Below, in pieces: positions 6,225 through 13,550 of a stretch of DNA of 28,496 nucleotides (position 1 is the stretch's first letter; each line of letters starts with the position of its first letter). A program made the translations under genes and the position numbers. The stretch spans positions 1-28,496 of the forward strand of contig CAKSEO010000030.1 of NCBI GenBank assembly GCA_934446565.1, read 5' to 3'. The stretch comes from an uncultured Oscillospiraceae bacterium. Lineage in GTDB: Bacteria; Bacillota; Clostridia; Oscillospirales; Ruminococcaceae. The notes under the pieces were generated by a model that did not search any database, had not been told where the DNA came from, and saw only the letters and a program-made list of their open reading frames with translations.

Positions 6225-8027
6225 ATGCTTAGACCTGCCGAAAAAGGCTCCGTTAAAATACTCCCCGGCGTGTTCCGCGAAAGAATGGACGTAAACCGCC
6301 GTTACCTGCTGGAGCTTGACACAAACTGCCTGCTCCAGAATTTCTACCTCGAGGCGGGGATAATCCTCCCGGGACTCCAGGTCGTTGACGACCCGACAAC
6401 TGCAAACCTCCATTGGGGCTGGGAGGCTCCCACCTGCCAGCTGCGCGGACATTTCCTCGGGCACTGGATGAGCGCCGCTGCAAAGCTCATCGCGGCTGAC
6501 GGTGAGCCGGAGCTGCGCGTAAAGCTGGATAAGATAATCAGCGAACTTGCACGCTGCCAGGAGTTAAACGGCGGCGAGTGGGTAGGCTCCATTCCGGAGA
6601 AGTACTTCACGCGCCTGATAAAGAATCAGTACATCTGGTCGCCGCAATACGTTATGCATAAGACCATCGTTGGACTTTCCGACGCGTACATCTACGCTGG
6701 AAATCAGCAGGCTCTGGAGATACTCTCCCACCTTTCCGACTGGTACGTCACCTGGACCGAAAAGGCAGCCGAAACCAATCCGCACGCAGTCTACGCCGGT
6801 GAGGAGGCGGGCATGCTGGAGGTATGGGCGCAGCTTTACCAGCTCACTAAGGACGAGAAGTACCTCACCCTTGCGAAGCGCTACGCTGACGCTGGTCTGT
6901 TCCGCAAGCTGAAAGAGGGTAGGGACAGCCTTACCAACTGCCATGCAAACGCGAGCATTCCGTTCACCCACGGCGCTGCCAAGATGTATGAGATAACCGG
7001 CGACAGCGACTGGCTGGAGGTCATCAAACTGTTCTGGAAAGCCGCAGTCACCGACCGCGGAATGTTCAGCACCACCGGCATGAACGCCGGGGAATTCTGG
7101 GTACCGCCGCATATGCAGGGGCATTTCCTCGGCAGCAACGACCAGGAATTCTGCACCGTCTACAACATGGTAAGGACAGCTTCCTACCTGCTGAAATACA
7201 CCGGAGAGGCGCAGTACGCCGATTACATCGAGCGCGCTCTCTATAACGGATTCCTCGCGCAGCAGAATGCGCAGACCGGAATGCCGACTTACTTCCTGCC
7301 CCTGGGTGCGGGCAGCCACAAGAAGTGGGGAACAAAGACCCGCGACTTCTGGTGCTGCCACGGTACGATGGTACAGGCGCAGACGCTGTATCCGGAGCTC
7401 ATCTGGTTCACCGGAGAGGACCGCATAACCGCAGCGCAGTACATCCCGTCGGAATTCACCGCCGAGATGAACGGCGCAAAGGTGACAGTCAGCCAGAACA
7501 CAGGCATGAAGTACTACAACGACCAGGCGTTCTTTGACGAGAAGGACGACGGACAGATGTCCCGCTGGCTGCTGAAGTTCAGCGTGAAGTGCGACAGGCA
7601 GACCAGGTTCACGCTGTCGCTGCGCGTTCCCGAGTGGGCAAAGGGCGTCGAGCTTGAGATAAACGGCAAAAAGACGACCGCCCCGGTAAAGGACGGCTGG
7701 CTGGATATAACTGCCGACTGGCAGGATGATTCCGTGCAGGTATTCTTCCCGTCAGAGCTCCGCGCGGAGACCCTCCCGGATATGCCGGAGCTGATGTCCG
7801 TAGTTGACGGTCCTATCGTGCTCGCAGGGCTTACCGGCAGCGACTGCGGAATTACAGGCGCAGACGAGCTGAACGAGCAGTTCATGCCGCAGATGGAGCA
7901 TACCTACGGTACATTCCCGTGGAGACAGAACAGCTGGCGTACCCGCAATCAGCCGCAGTCCGTTATGTTCCGCCCGCTGTACGAAGTGACCGACGAGGAA
8001 TACACGGTATACTTCACGAAGAAGTAA
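6225..8027 (+). CDS. Beta-L-arabinofuranosidase family protein (GH127/GH146, DUF1680)
   Basis: This 600-residue protein has an (alpha/alpha)6 barrel and C-terminal beta domains typical of DUF1680. Enzymes of this family release beta-L-arabinofuranose from plant hydroxyproline-rich glycoproteins or pectin side chains, using a cysteine nucleophile held by zinc. The four zinc/catalytic residues can be matched to those of the Bifidobacterium enzyme HypBA1: Glu308 and Cys310 (QEFCTVYNM), then Cys377-Cys378 (FWCCHGT). The N-terminal GHFLGHWMSA and the GEFWVPPHMQGHFLG segments also fit. There is no signal peptide, so it should act in the cytoplasm on imported oligosaccharides. The gene is monocistronic and converges on an AraC regulator five bases away. 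The choice between GH127 and GH146 cannot be made by eye. Confidence 0.82.
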   Translation: MLRPAEKGSVKILPGVFRERMDVNRRYLLELDTNCLLQNFYLEAGIILPGLQVVDDPTTANLHWGWEAPTCQLRGHFLGHWMSAAAKLIAADGEPELRVKLDKIISELARCQELNGGEWVGSIPEKYFTRLIKNQYIWSPQYVMHKTIVGLSDAYIYAGNQQALEILSHLSDWYVTWTEKAAETNPHAVYAGEEAGMLEVWAQLYQLTKDEKYLTLAKRYADAGLFRKLKEGRDSLTNCHANASIPFTHGAAKMYEITGDSDWLEVIKLFWKAAVTDRGMFSTTGMNAGEFWVPPHMQGHFLGSNDQEFCTVYNMVRTASYLLKYTGEAQYADYIERALYNGFLAQQNAQTGMPTYFLPLGAGSHKKWGTKTRDFWCCHGTMVQAQTLYPELIWFTGEDRITAAQYIPSEFTAEMNGAKVTVSQNTGMKYYNDQAFFDEKDDGQMSRWLLKFSVKCDRQTRFTLSLRVPEWAKGVELEINGKKTTAPVKDGWLDITADWQDDSVQVFFPSELRAETLPDMPELMSVVDGPIVLAGLTGSDCGITGADELNEQFMPQMEHTYGTFPWRQNSWRTRNQPQSVMFRPLYEVTDEEYTVYFTKK

Positions 8028-8032
8028 GCGGC

Positions 8033-8836
8033 TCACACCACGCCGATAGCGGAGCGGTACTGGAGCGGGGTCATTCCCTCCAGCTTCCTGAATACCCGCA
8101 TGTAATACTTTTCATCACTGAAGCCGCATGAGAATGCGGCTTCTTTTATGCTCACGTTCCTGTCGGAGAGGAGCTGCTTGGAGATGTCGATGCGCGTTAT
8201 GACTATGCTTCGGGTGAGGGTCATGCCGGTTTCGCGGCTGTACAGCGCGGAGAGGTACTCCGGATTGTAGTGGAATTCCTCCGCAACGTCCTTTATCGTT
8301 ATCGGGCGGTGGCAGTTGAGCCGCAGCCACTCGTTGATGTCCTCAATGAGCGGGGCGTTTGAGGGTCCGGCGCCGAGAGAGTCCAGATATTCCTGGGTCA
8401 TTTCGGTGAGCAGCATCTCCAGGGCACATTCGGTCATGCGGGTTGTGTACATGCTGCGCCGGGAGAAGTCCACCAGCTGGCGGAATATCACTCCGACCCG
8501 CTGGGAGGACGCTCTGCCGTATTCCGGCAGTGTGTAGGCGGAGCCTTTCAGCGCGTCCGAAAACGGAGTTTCCGTGGAGAAATGCGCCCATAGGTAGGAA
8601 AGCTCCCCGTCGGAGGGAACAGTCCCGCTGTGCTCCGTCCCGGGCGGGAGGAACAGCCACTCGCCGCTTTTCACGGAATAGTCTGCGCCGTCCGAGCGTA
8701 TCTCCAGCGTCCCGGAAAGGACGTAGATGAGCACCCAGCATTCCATTGTCCGGTGCTGGTGCAGGAATCCGCTGCGGCTGGTGAGATTCCCGGCGTTGAA
8801 AAGCCGCAGTCCGTCGTATCTGTCTGAACTTATCAT
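8033..8836 (-). CDS. AraC-family transcriptional regulator
   Basis: This 267-residue regulator has an N-terminal cupin (residues about 10-90, with EIRSDGADYSVKSGEWLFLPPGTEH) and a C-terminal pair of helix-turn-helix motifs. The first is ITIKDVAEEFHYNPEYLSALYSR and the second ends in the AraC signature IKEAAFSCGFSDEKYYMRVFRK. The start at 8836 is chosen because GGGGGTG lies six bases upstream and because the upstream ATG at 8851 would sit before the predicted transcript start of its own promoter. It probably senses a sugar and controls the neighbouring arabinofuranosidase gene. That is inferred from proximity only; no terminator separates the two convergent stops. Confidence 0.87.
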   Translation of the reverse strand: MISSDRYDGLRLFNAGNLTSRSGFLHQHRTMECWVLIYVLSGTLEIRSDGADYSVKSGEWLFLPPGTEHSGTVPSDGELSYLWAHFSTETPFSDALKGSAYTLPEYGRASSQRVGVIFRQLVDFSRRSMYTTRMTECALEMLLTEMTQEYLDSLGAGPSNAPLIEDINEWLRLNCHRPITIKDVAEEFHYNPEYLSALYSRETGMTLTRSIVITRIDISKQLLSDRNVSIKEAAFSCGFSDEKYYMRVFRKLEGMTPLQYRSAIGVV

Positions 8837-8854
8837 GGTTAACACCCCCATTTA

Positions 8855-8883
8855 ATTATAACGCAAATCCGAGCGCAGGTCAA
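8855..8883 (-). promoter_or_regulatory. Promoter of the AraC regulator gene
   Basis: On the minus strand: TTGACC (8878-8883), 17-base spacer, TATAAT (8855-8860). The predicted start near 8848 rules out the ATG at 8851 as the translation start. Confidence 0.78.
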
Positions 8884-8907
8884 TCTTAAATTATTTCAAA
8901 ATAGCTA

Positions 8908-8936
8908 TTGACCTTGTGAGAAATTTGTGATAAAAT
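8908..8936 (+). promoter_or_regulatory. Promoter of rpiB-upp
   Basis: TTGACC (8908-8913), 17-base spacer, TAAAAT (8931-8936). It is back to back with the AraC promoter. The two identical -35 boxes face each other as an inverted repeat separated by 24 bases. Confidence 0.75.
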
Positions 8937-8969
8937 AATAATATATTCTTTTTGAAAAGAGGTATCTGT

Positions 8970-9404
8970 ATGATCGCAATTGGTTCCGACCATGCCGGTT
9001 ACGCGCTTAAATGCGAAATGATAAAGCACCTTGAGGAAAATGGCGTGCAGTTTATCGACTGTGGCTGCAACGGTGAGAGCGTCGATTATCCCGACATCGC
9101 TGAAAAGACCTGCGAGAAGGTCACTTCCGGAGAGGCCGACAAGGCTATCCTTATCTGCGGCACTGGCGTTGGCATTTCCATTTCTGCAAACAAGATAAAG
9201 GGTATACGCGCTGCGCTGTGCGGCGATTGGTATTCCGCCAAGTACACGCGTCTGCACAACGATGCGAACGTCCTGTGCATGGGTGGCAGAGTTATCGGCG
9301 CAGGTCTTGCGGCAGAGATCGTGGATGTGTTCCTGGATACCGAATTTGAGGGCGGTCGTCATGCCCGCCGAGTTGAAAAGATAATGAAGCTGGAGGAAAA
9401 GTAA
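8970..9404 (+). CDS. rpiB: Ribose 5-phosphate isomerase B
   Basis: This 144-residue RpiB/LacAB-fold enzyme interconverts ribose 5-phosphate and ribulose 5-phosphate. SDHAG opens the active site. The catalytic Cys is in [14 protein letters not shown], and the phosphate/ring-opening His region is [13 protein letters not shown]. The ATG at 8970 is chosen over an upstream TTG because AGAGG precedes it by seven bases and [10 protein letters not shown] is the normal N terminus. The upp start follows one base after the stop, with its GGAGG inside rpiB, so the two are translationally linked. Supply of ribose 5-phosphate for PRPP fits the uracil salvage step encoded next. Activity on other aldose phosphates, as in some family members, cannot be excluded. 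Confidence 0.9.
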   Translation: MIAIGSDHAGYALKCEMIKHLEENGVQFIDCGCNGESVDYPDIAEKTCEKVTSGEADKAILICGTGVGISISANKIKGIRAALCGDWYSAKYTRLHNDANVLCMGGRVIGAGLAAEIVDVFLDTEFEGGRHARRVEKIMKLEEK

Positions 9405-9405
9405 T

Positions 9406-10038
9406 ATGAGTAACGTTATAGTTTGCGACCACCCGCTGGTTCAGCACAAGATCTCTCTGCTGAGGGATAAGAACACCGGTTCCAAGGAGTTCCGCGAGCT
9501 GGTTCAGGAGATTGCGATGTTCATGTGCTACGAGGCTACCCGCGACCTTCCGCTCAAGGAAGTCCAGATTGAAACTCCGCTGGCGCTTGCGAACGCTAAG
9601 ATCATCAGCGGCAGAAAGGTCGCTTTCGTTCCGATAATGAGAGCTGGTCTCGGCATGATGGAGGGCGCTCTCGCGCTGGTTCCCGCCGCTAAGGTAGGTC
9701 ACATCGGTCTATACCGCGACGAGTCTAACGGCAGCACCACACATGAGTATTACTGCAAGCTCCCGTTCGATATCGCCAACCGTGAGGTTATTATCCTTGA
9801 CCCGATGCTCGCAACCGGCGGCTCCGCTGTTAAGGCTATCAACATTGTAAAGAAGGCTGGCGCAAAGCAGATAAAGTTCATGTGCATCGTCACCTGCCCG
9901 CAGGGTTTGAAGGCCGTTCAGGACGCTCATCCTGACGTTGACATCATCACCGGCGCTATCGACGAGGGGCTTAATGAGAACCTCTACATCGTTCCCGGTA
10001 TCGGCGACTGCGGCGACAGACTTTTCGGCACAAAGTAA
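9406..10038 (+). CDS. upp: Uracil phosphoribosyltransferase
   Basis: This 210-residue enzyme converts uracil and PRPP to UMP in the cytoplasm. The PRPP loop is [14 protein letters not shown], and the uracil-binding C-terminal signature is [43 protein letters not shown] is also typical. The length matches the family (about 208-210). The gene is second in an rpiB-upp operon, spaced by one base. No convincing strong terminator follows; a weak hairpin lies about 80 bases downstream. Confidence 0.95.
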   Translation: MSNVIVCDHPLVQHKISLLRDKNTGSKEFRELVQEIAMFMCYEATRDLPLKEVQIETPLALANAKIISGRKVAFVPIMRAGLGMMEGALALVPAAKVGHIGLYRDESNGSTTHEYYCKLPFDIANREVIILDPMLATGGSAVKAINIVKKAGAKQIKFMCIVTCPQGLKAVQDAHPDVDIITGAIDEGLNENLYIVPGIGDCGDRLFGTK

Positions 10039-10258
10039 TCATACAGATAGAAATACTTGCGTCCTGAATGGGGAAAAATACTGCTGCCGGAGGGCTGACT
10101 TTCGGCGGGGGCAGTGTACCCTTGTTCAGGGCGTTGTTTTTTGCGCTTGTAACGGTTACATGGATTGCAGCGCGGTTTTGCGCTGTCAAGGGGCATTTTG
10201 TACGAATTACGGGTAGATTATTCTACATATTCTATATCTGCATATCGCATTTTAACGG

Positions 10259-10287
10259 TTGACTTATACAAGAAAAAGTGCTATTAT
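10259..10287 (+). promoter_or_regulatory. Promoter of nrdD-nrdG-dut
   Basis: TTGACT (10259-10264), 17-base spacer, TATTAT (10282-10287) with TGC before it as an extended -10 element. The predicted start near 10294 gives a leader of about 73 bases. Confidence 0.78.
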
Positions 10288-10311
10288 AGATATACTGCTA
10301 CTAGATATAGA
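10287..10311. promoter_or_regulatory. Candidate NrdR boxes at the nrdD transcription start
   Basis: The octamer TAGATATA occurs twice, at 10287-10294 and 10302-10309. On the minus strand the second copy reads CTATATCTAGT, very close to the published NrdR box core (ACACTATATCTAGTGT-like). A related CTATATCT is at 10232-10239. Position over the -10/+1 region of a ribonucleotide reductase operon fits NrdR repression. The 15-base offset does not match the 31-32-base spacing usually reported between paired boxes, so this is tentative. Confidence 0.4.
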
Positions 10312-10315
10312 ACAA

Positions 10316-10335
10316 TTGTATCGGCCGCGATACAA
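10316..10335 (+). promoter_or_regulatory. Leader hairpin of nrdD mRNA
   Basis: A perfect 8-bp inverted repeat, TTGTATCG (10316-10323) and CGATACAA (10328-10335), encloses the tetraloop GCCG. It lies in the untranslated leader, 31 bases before the nrdD ATG. It could be an mRNA stem controlling stability or translation, or a DNA operator. Confidence 0.4.
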
Positions 10336-10366
10336 ATATTGATAAGTTGAAAGGAATGTCGGCTCA

Positions 10367-12487
10367 ATGATCAGGGTAATCAAAAAGGACAATACGAAGG
10401 AAGAATTCAATGTCCAGAAGGTGGTGAATGCGGTAAACAAGTCCGCCACCCGTGTGATGTACGAGTTTACCCCGACCGAGATCGAATACATCTGCAATTA
10501 CGTCACCGAGAAATCGGAAGCGCTGCATACCGATGAAATCACGATCGCTCAGATGCACAACATCGTTGAGGGCGCGCTTGAGGCTACCAACCCCGCCGTT
10601 GCAAAGAGCTACAAGGATTACCGCAACTACAAGCAGGATTTCGTCAGCATGCTGGACGAGGTTTACAAGAAGAGCCAGTCCATCATGTACATCGGCGACA
10701 AGGAGAACTCCAATACGGATTCCGCGCTGGTTTCCACCAAGCGCAGCCTTATCTTCAACGAACTCAACAAGGAGCTCTACCAGAAGTTCTTCATGACGAC
10801 CGAGGAGCTCCAGGCGTGCCGCGACGGCTACATCTATGTTCATGACATGAGCGCCCGCCGCGATACGATGAACTGCTGCCTGTTCGACGTCAAGAGCGTG
10901 CTGGAGGGCGGATTCGAGATGGGCAACCTCTGGTACAACGAGCCTAAGACCCTCGCGGTCGCATTCGATGTTATCGGCGATATCACGCTGTCCGCTGCGA
11001 GCCAGCAGTACGGAGGGTTCACCGTACCAAGCGTTGACCTGCTGCTGGAGCCCTACGCCGAGAAGTCCTACCAGAAACAGTTCGACCGCTACAAGAGCCT
11101 TGGTCTGTCCGACGAAATCGCAGAGCGCGAGGCTATGGCTGACGTCAAGGTGGATTTCGAGCAGGGATTCCAGGGCTGGGAGTACAAGTTCAACTCTGTA
11201 AGCTCCAGCCGCGGTGATTATCCGTTCATCACCATGACCGCAGGAACGGGCACAGGCAGATTCGCGAAGATGGCGAGCATAACAATGCTGGACGTCCGCC
11301 GCAAGGGTCAGGGAAAGAAAAACTGCAAGAAGCCGGTGCTTTTCCCGAAGATAGTGTTCCTTTATGACGAGAATCTCCACGGTCCCGGAAAGCCCCTTGA
11401 GGACGTGTTCCGCGCCGGCGTGGAGTGCAGCTCCAAGGCAATGTACCCCGACTGGCTCAGCCTTACCGGCGACGGCTACGTTGCGTCTATTTACAAGAAG
11501 TACGGCAGGATAATCAGCCCGATGGGCTGCCGTGCATTCCTCTCTCCGTGGTTCGAGAGGGGCGGAATGGAGCCTGCTGACGAGAACGACAAGCCGGTGT
11601 TCGTCGGAAGATTCAACATCGGAGCAGTGTCGCTGCACCTCCCGATGATATACGCTAAGGCTCAGCAGGAGAGCAGGGACTTCTTCGAGGTGCTGGATTA
11701 CTACCTGAACCTTATCAGGAAGATACACATTCGCACCTACGATTACCTCGGCGAAATGAAAGCAAGTACCAACCCGCTGGCTTACTGCGAGGGCGGATTC
11801 CTGGGAGGTCATCTCGGCATCCACGACAAGATAAAACCGCTGCTGAAGTCGGCTACCGCTTCGTTCGGAATTACTGCTCTCAATGAGCTCGAGCAGCTTG
11901 CGGACAAGAAGTCACTTGCGGAGGATGGCAGCTTCGCGCTCAAGGTAATGGAGTACATCAACAAGCGCGTCAGCGATTTCAAGAAAGAGGACGGGCATCT
12001 GTATGCCATTTACGGAACTCCCGCGGAGAACCTCTGTGGATTACAGATAAAGCAGTTCCGCAAGAAGTACGGCATAATCGAGAACGTATCCGACCGCGAG
12101 TACGTCAGCAACAGTTTTCACTGCCACGTCACCGAGGACATCACCCCGATACAGAAGCAGGATCGCGAGGAGCGTTTCTGGAACCTGTTCAACGGCGGAA
12201 AGATACAGTACGTCCGCTATCCTATCGACTACAACAAGGGCGCTGTGGAAACGCTGGTGCGCCGCGCGATGAACAAGGGATTCTACGAGGGCGTGAACCT
12301 GTCGCTCGCCTACTGCGACGACTGCGGTTATCAGCAGCTCGAAATGGACGTGTGCCCCAAGTGCGGCAGCAAGAATCTGACTAAGATAGACCGCATGAAC
12401 GGTTATCTCAGCTACTCAAGAGTAAAGGGCGATACGCGCCTTAACGCTGCGAAGATGGCTGAAATAGCCGACCGCAGGAGCATGTAA
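10367..12487 (+). CDS. nrdD: Anaerobic ribonucleoside-triphosphate reductase, large subunit
   Basis: This 706-residue class III ribonucleotide reductase reduces NTPs to dNTPs by glycyl-radical chemistry without oxygen. The N-terminal ATP-cone (residues about 1-90, IRVIKKDNTKEEFNVQKV) senses ATP/dATP. The catalytic barrel follows, with HDMSARRDTMNCCLFD and PFITMTAGTGTGRFAKMAS. A four-Cys zinc site begins at about residue 650 (CDDCG...CPKCG). The glycyl radical site is Gly679 in RMNGYLSYSRVKGDTRLN. The length is normal. The start at 10367 has GAAAGGA 11 bases upstream, a longer gap than usual. The activase nrdG begins 24 bases after the stop and dut follows, forming a deoxynucleotide operon under one promoter with NrdR-like boxes. 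Confidence 0.95.
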   Translation: MIRVIKKDNTKEEFNVQKVVNAVNKSATRVMYEFTPTEIEYICNYVTEKSEALHTDEITIAQMHNIVEGALEATNPAVAKSYKDYRNYKQDFVSMLDEVYKKSQSIMYIGDKENSNTDSALVSTKRSLIFNELNKELYQKFFMTTEELQACRDGYIYVHDMSARRDTMNCCLFDVKSVLEGGFEMGNLWYNEPKTLAVAFDVIGDITLSAASQQYGGFTVPSVDLLLEPYAEKSYQKQFDRYKSLGLSDEIAEREAMADVKVDFEQGFQGWEYKFNSVSSSRGDYPFITMTAGTGTGRFAKMASITMLDVRRKGQGKKNCKKPVLFPKIVFLYDENLHGPGKPLEDVFRAGVECSSKAMYPDWLSLTGDGYVASIYKKYGRIISPMGCRAFLSPWFERGGMEPADENDKPVFVGRFNIGAVSLHLPMIYAKAQQESRDFFEVLDYYLNLIRKIHIRTYDYLGEMKASTNPLAYCEGGFLGGHLGIHDKIKPLLKSATASFGITALNELEQLADKKSLAEDGSFALKVMEYINKRVSDFKKEDGHLYAIYGTPAENLCGLQIKQFRKKYGIIENVSDREYVSNSFHCHVTEDITPIQKQDREERFWNLFNGGKIQYVRYPIDYNKGAVETLVRRAMNKGFYEGVNLSLAYCDDCGYQQLEMDVCPKCGSKNLTKIDRMNGYLSYSRVKGDTRLNAAKMAEIADRRSM

Positions 12488-12511
12488 AAAAACCGAAAGT
12501 GAACTGAAAAA

Positions 12512-13000
12512 ATGCGTTACCATAACATAACTACCGACGATATGCTAAACGGCGACGGGCTGCGTACCGTGCTGTGGGTGGCGGGCTGCGAGCACCGCTG
12601 CCGGGGCTGCCATAATCCCATTACGTGGGACATAGACGGCGGCATACCGTTTGACGAAGCGGCGGAGAACGAGCTTTTCGAAAAGCTCTCCGCAGATTAC
12701 ATAAGCGGGATAACATTCAGCGGCGGCGACCCGCTGCACCACCGCAACCGCGATGAGATAACCAGGCTCGCGAAGAAGATACGCGAGACTATGCCGGAAA
12801 AGACCATCTGGCTGTATACCGGTTACAGCTGGGAGGATATCAGCGACCTTGAGATAATACCGCTGCTAGACGTGCTGATAGATGGAAAATATGTCGAGGC
12901 TGTCCGCGATCCTAAGCTGCACTGGAAAGGCAGCTCCAATCAGCGCGTGATAGACGTGCAGGAAACATTAAGACTAGGCAAGGTTGTACTGTTTGACTGA
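12512..13000 (+). CDS. nrdG: Anaerobic ribonucleotide reductase activating protein (radical SAM)
   Basis: This 162-residue radical SAM enzyme generates the glycyl radical on NrdD. The iron-sulfur CX3CX2C motif is CEHRCRGC (Cys26, Cys30, Cys33), followed by HNPITWD. The SAM-binding GITFSGGDPL and the C-terminal LIDGKYVEA...HWKGSSNQRVIDV are characteristic of NrdG. The length is typical (about 155-175). The order nrdD-nrdG with a 24-base gap indicates co-transcription. No separate promoter is seen. Confidence 0.95.
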   Translation: MRYHNITTDDMLNGDGLRTVLWVAGCEHRCRGCHNPITWDIDGGIPFDEAAENELFEKLSADYISGITFSGGDPLHHRNRDEITRLAKKIRETMPEKTIWLYTGYSWEDISDLEIIPLLDVLIDGKYVEAVRDPKLHWKGSSNQRVIDVQETLRLGKVVLFD

Positions 13001-13017
13001 AAGGTGATGACGTTATT

Positions 13018-13509
13018 ATGAGAAGAATAGCAAAGTTCGAAAAGGTAAGCCTGAAGCAGTTCAAAGAAGGCTGCGAGCGTGAGGACGCGGAGAAGATCTA
13101 CGAAACCATAAAGCTTCCGAAGCGTGCAACGGCTGGATCTGCGGGGTATGATTTCTATGCTCCGTTCGACATTGAGCTCAAGCCTGGCGAAACCGCGAAG
13201 ATACCGACCGGTATCCGTGCGCTTATAGAGGACGGCTGGGTCCTGAAGATTTACCCTCGCAGCGGTCTGGGATTCAAGTATCGTCTACAGCTCAACAATA
13301 CGGTCGGGATAATCGACAGCGACTATTCAAGCTCTGATAACGAGGGTCATATCTTCATAAAGGTGACGAACGATTCAAACGAGGGCAAGACGCTTAGTAT
13401 TCCGGCGGGAACAGGATTCGCGCAGGGAATTTTCGTTGAGTACGGCATCACGGTGGATGACGACGCAGCGGGAGTTCGCAACGGCGGATTCGGCTCGACG
13501 ACTAAGTAA
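13018..13509 (+). CDS. dut: Deoxyuridine triphosphatase, trimeric type
   Basis: This 163-residue dUTPase hydrolyses dUTP to dUMP and pyrophosphate. It keeps uracil out of DNA and supplies dUMP for thymidylate. All five motifs are present: AGSAGYDFYAP (39-49), YPRSGLGFKY (79-88), GIIDSDY with the catalytic Asp (97-103), AGTGFAQGIF (130-139) and the Gly-rich C-terminal arm RNGGFGSTTK (154-163). Motif III is lengthened by a SSSDN insertion before the EGHIF strand, and there is an N-terminal extension of about 30 residues. The gene is 17 bases downstream of nrdG with AAGGTG as ribosome binding site, completing a dNTP operon. Confusion with the related dCTP deaminase is unlikely given motif V. Confidence 0.92.
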   Translation: MRRIAKFEKVSLKQFKEGCEREDAEKIYETIKLPKRATAGSAGYDFYAPFDIELKPGETAKIPTGIRALIEDGWVLKIYPRSGLGFKYRLQLNNTVGIIDSDYSSSDNEGHIFIKVTNDSNEGKTLSIPAGTGFAQGIFVEYGITVDDDAAGVRNGGFGSTTK

Positions 13510-13518
13510 AATATAATT

Positions 13519-13550
13519 AAGGGCAGGATAAGATTTCCTGCCCTTTGTTT
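13519..13550. terminator. Bidirectional terminator between dut and the convergent minus-strand operon
   Basis: A perfect 10-bp stem (AAGGGCAGGA at 13519-13528, TCCTGCCCTT at 13536-13545) with a 7-base loop is followed by TGTTTTATT on the plus strand. On the minus strand the stem is followed by AATTATATTTTAC, so it can serve both convergent transcripts. Confidence 0.85.

Larger units (their letters stand above)
10039..10366. other. 328-base intergenic region between upp and nrdD
   Basis: No convincing gene is present. Reading left to right it holds an imperfect hairpin (10080-10089 with 10103-10115), a weak CCCT/AGGG hairpin followed by GTTGTTTTTT (10119-10142) that may end the upp transcript, a perfect palindrome TGTAAC-G-GTTACA (10148-10160), and a 6-bp hairpin CAGCGC/GCGCTG (10168-10185). 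It ends with the nrdD promoter, its box-like motifs and a leader hairpin, listed separately. The first 200 bases are more G/T-rich than the genes around them. No known riboswitch is recognisable by eye. Confidence 0.6.

Noticed and set aside
8837..8851. Upstream ATG of the AraC regulator
   Set aside because: It lies between the -10 box and the predicted transcript start and has no ribosome binding site.
10039..10258. Possible riboswitch before nrdD (for example cobalamin type)
   Set aside because: No B12 box or other conserved riboswitch core could be found, and most of the region lies upstream of the nrdD promoter.
10068..10262. 64-codon hydrophobic reading frame in the upp-nrdD gap
   Set aside because: It lacks a ribosome binding site, and the hydrophobicity comes from the T-rich composition of the region.
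10356..10370. Four-codon upstream frame (MSAQ) whose stop overlaps the nrdD start
   Set aside because: AAGGA directly touches its ATG, leaving no room for ribosome binding; probably chance.
10364..11824. 486-codon minus-strand reading frame over nrdD
   Set aside because: It is antisense to nrdD, with no ribosome binding site and no recognisable product; a codon-bias shadow.
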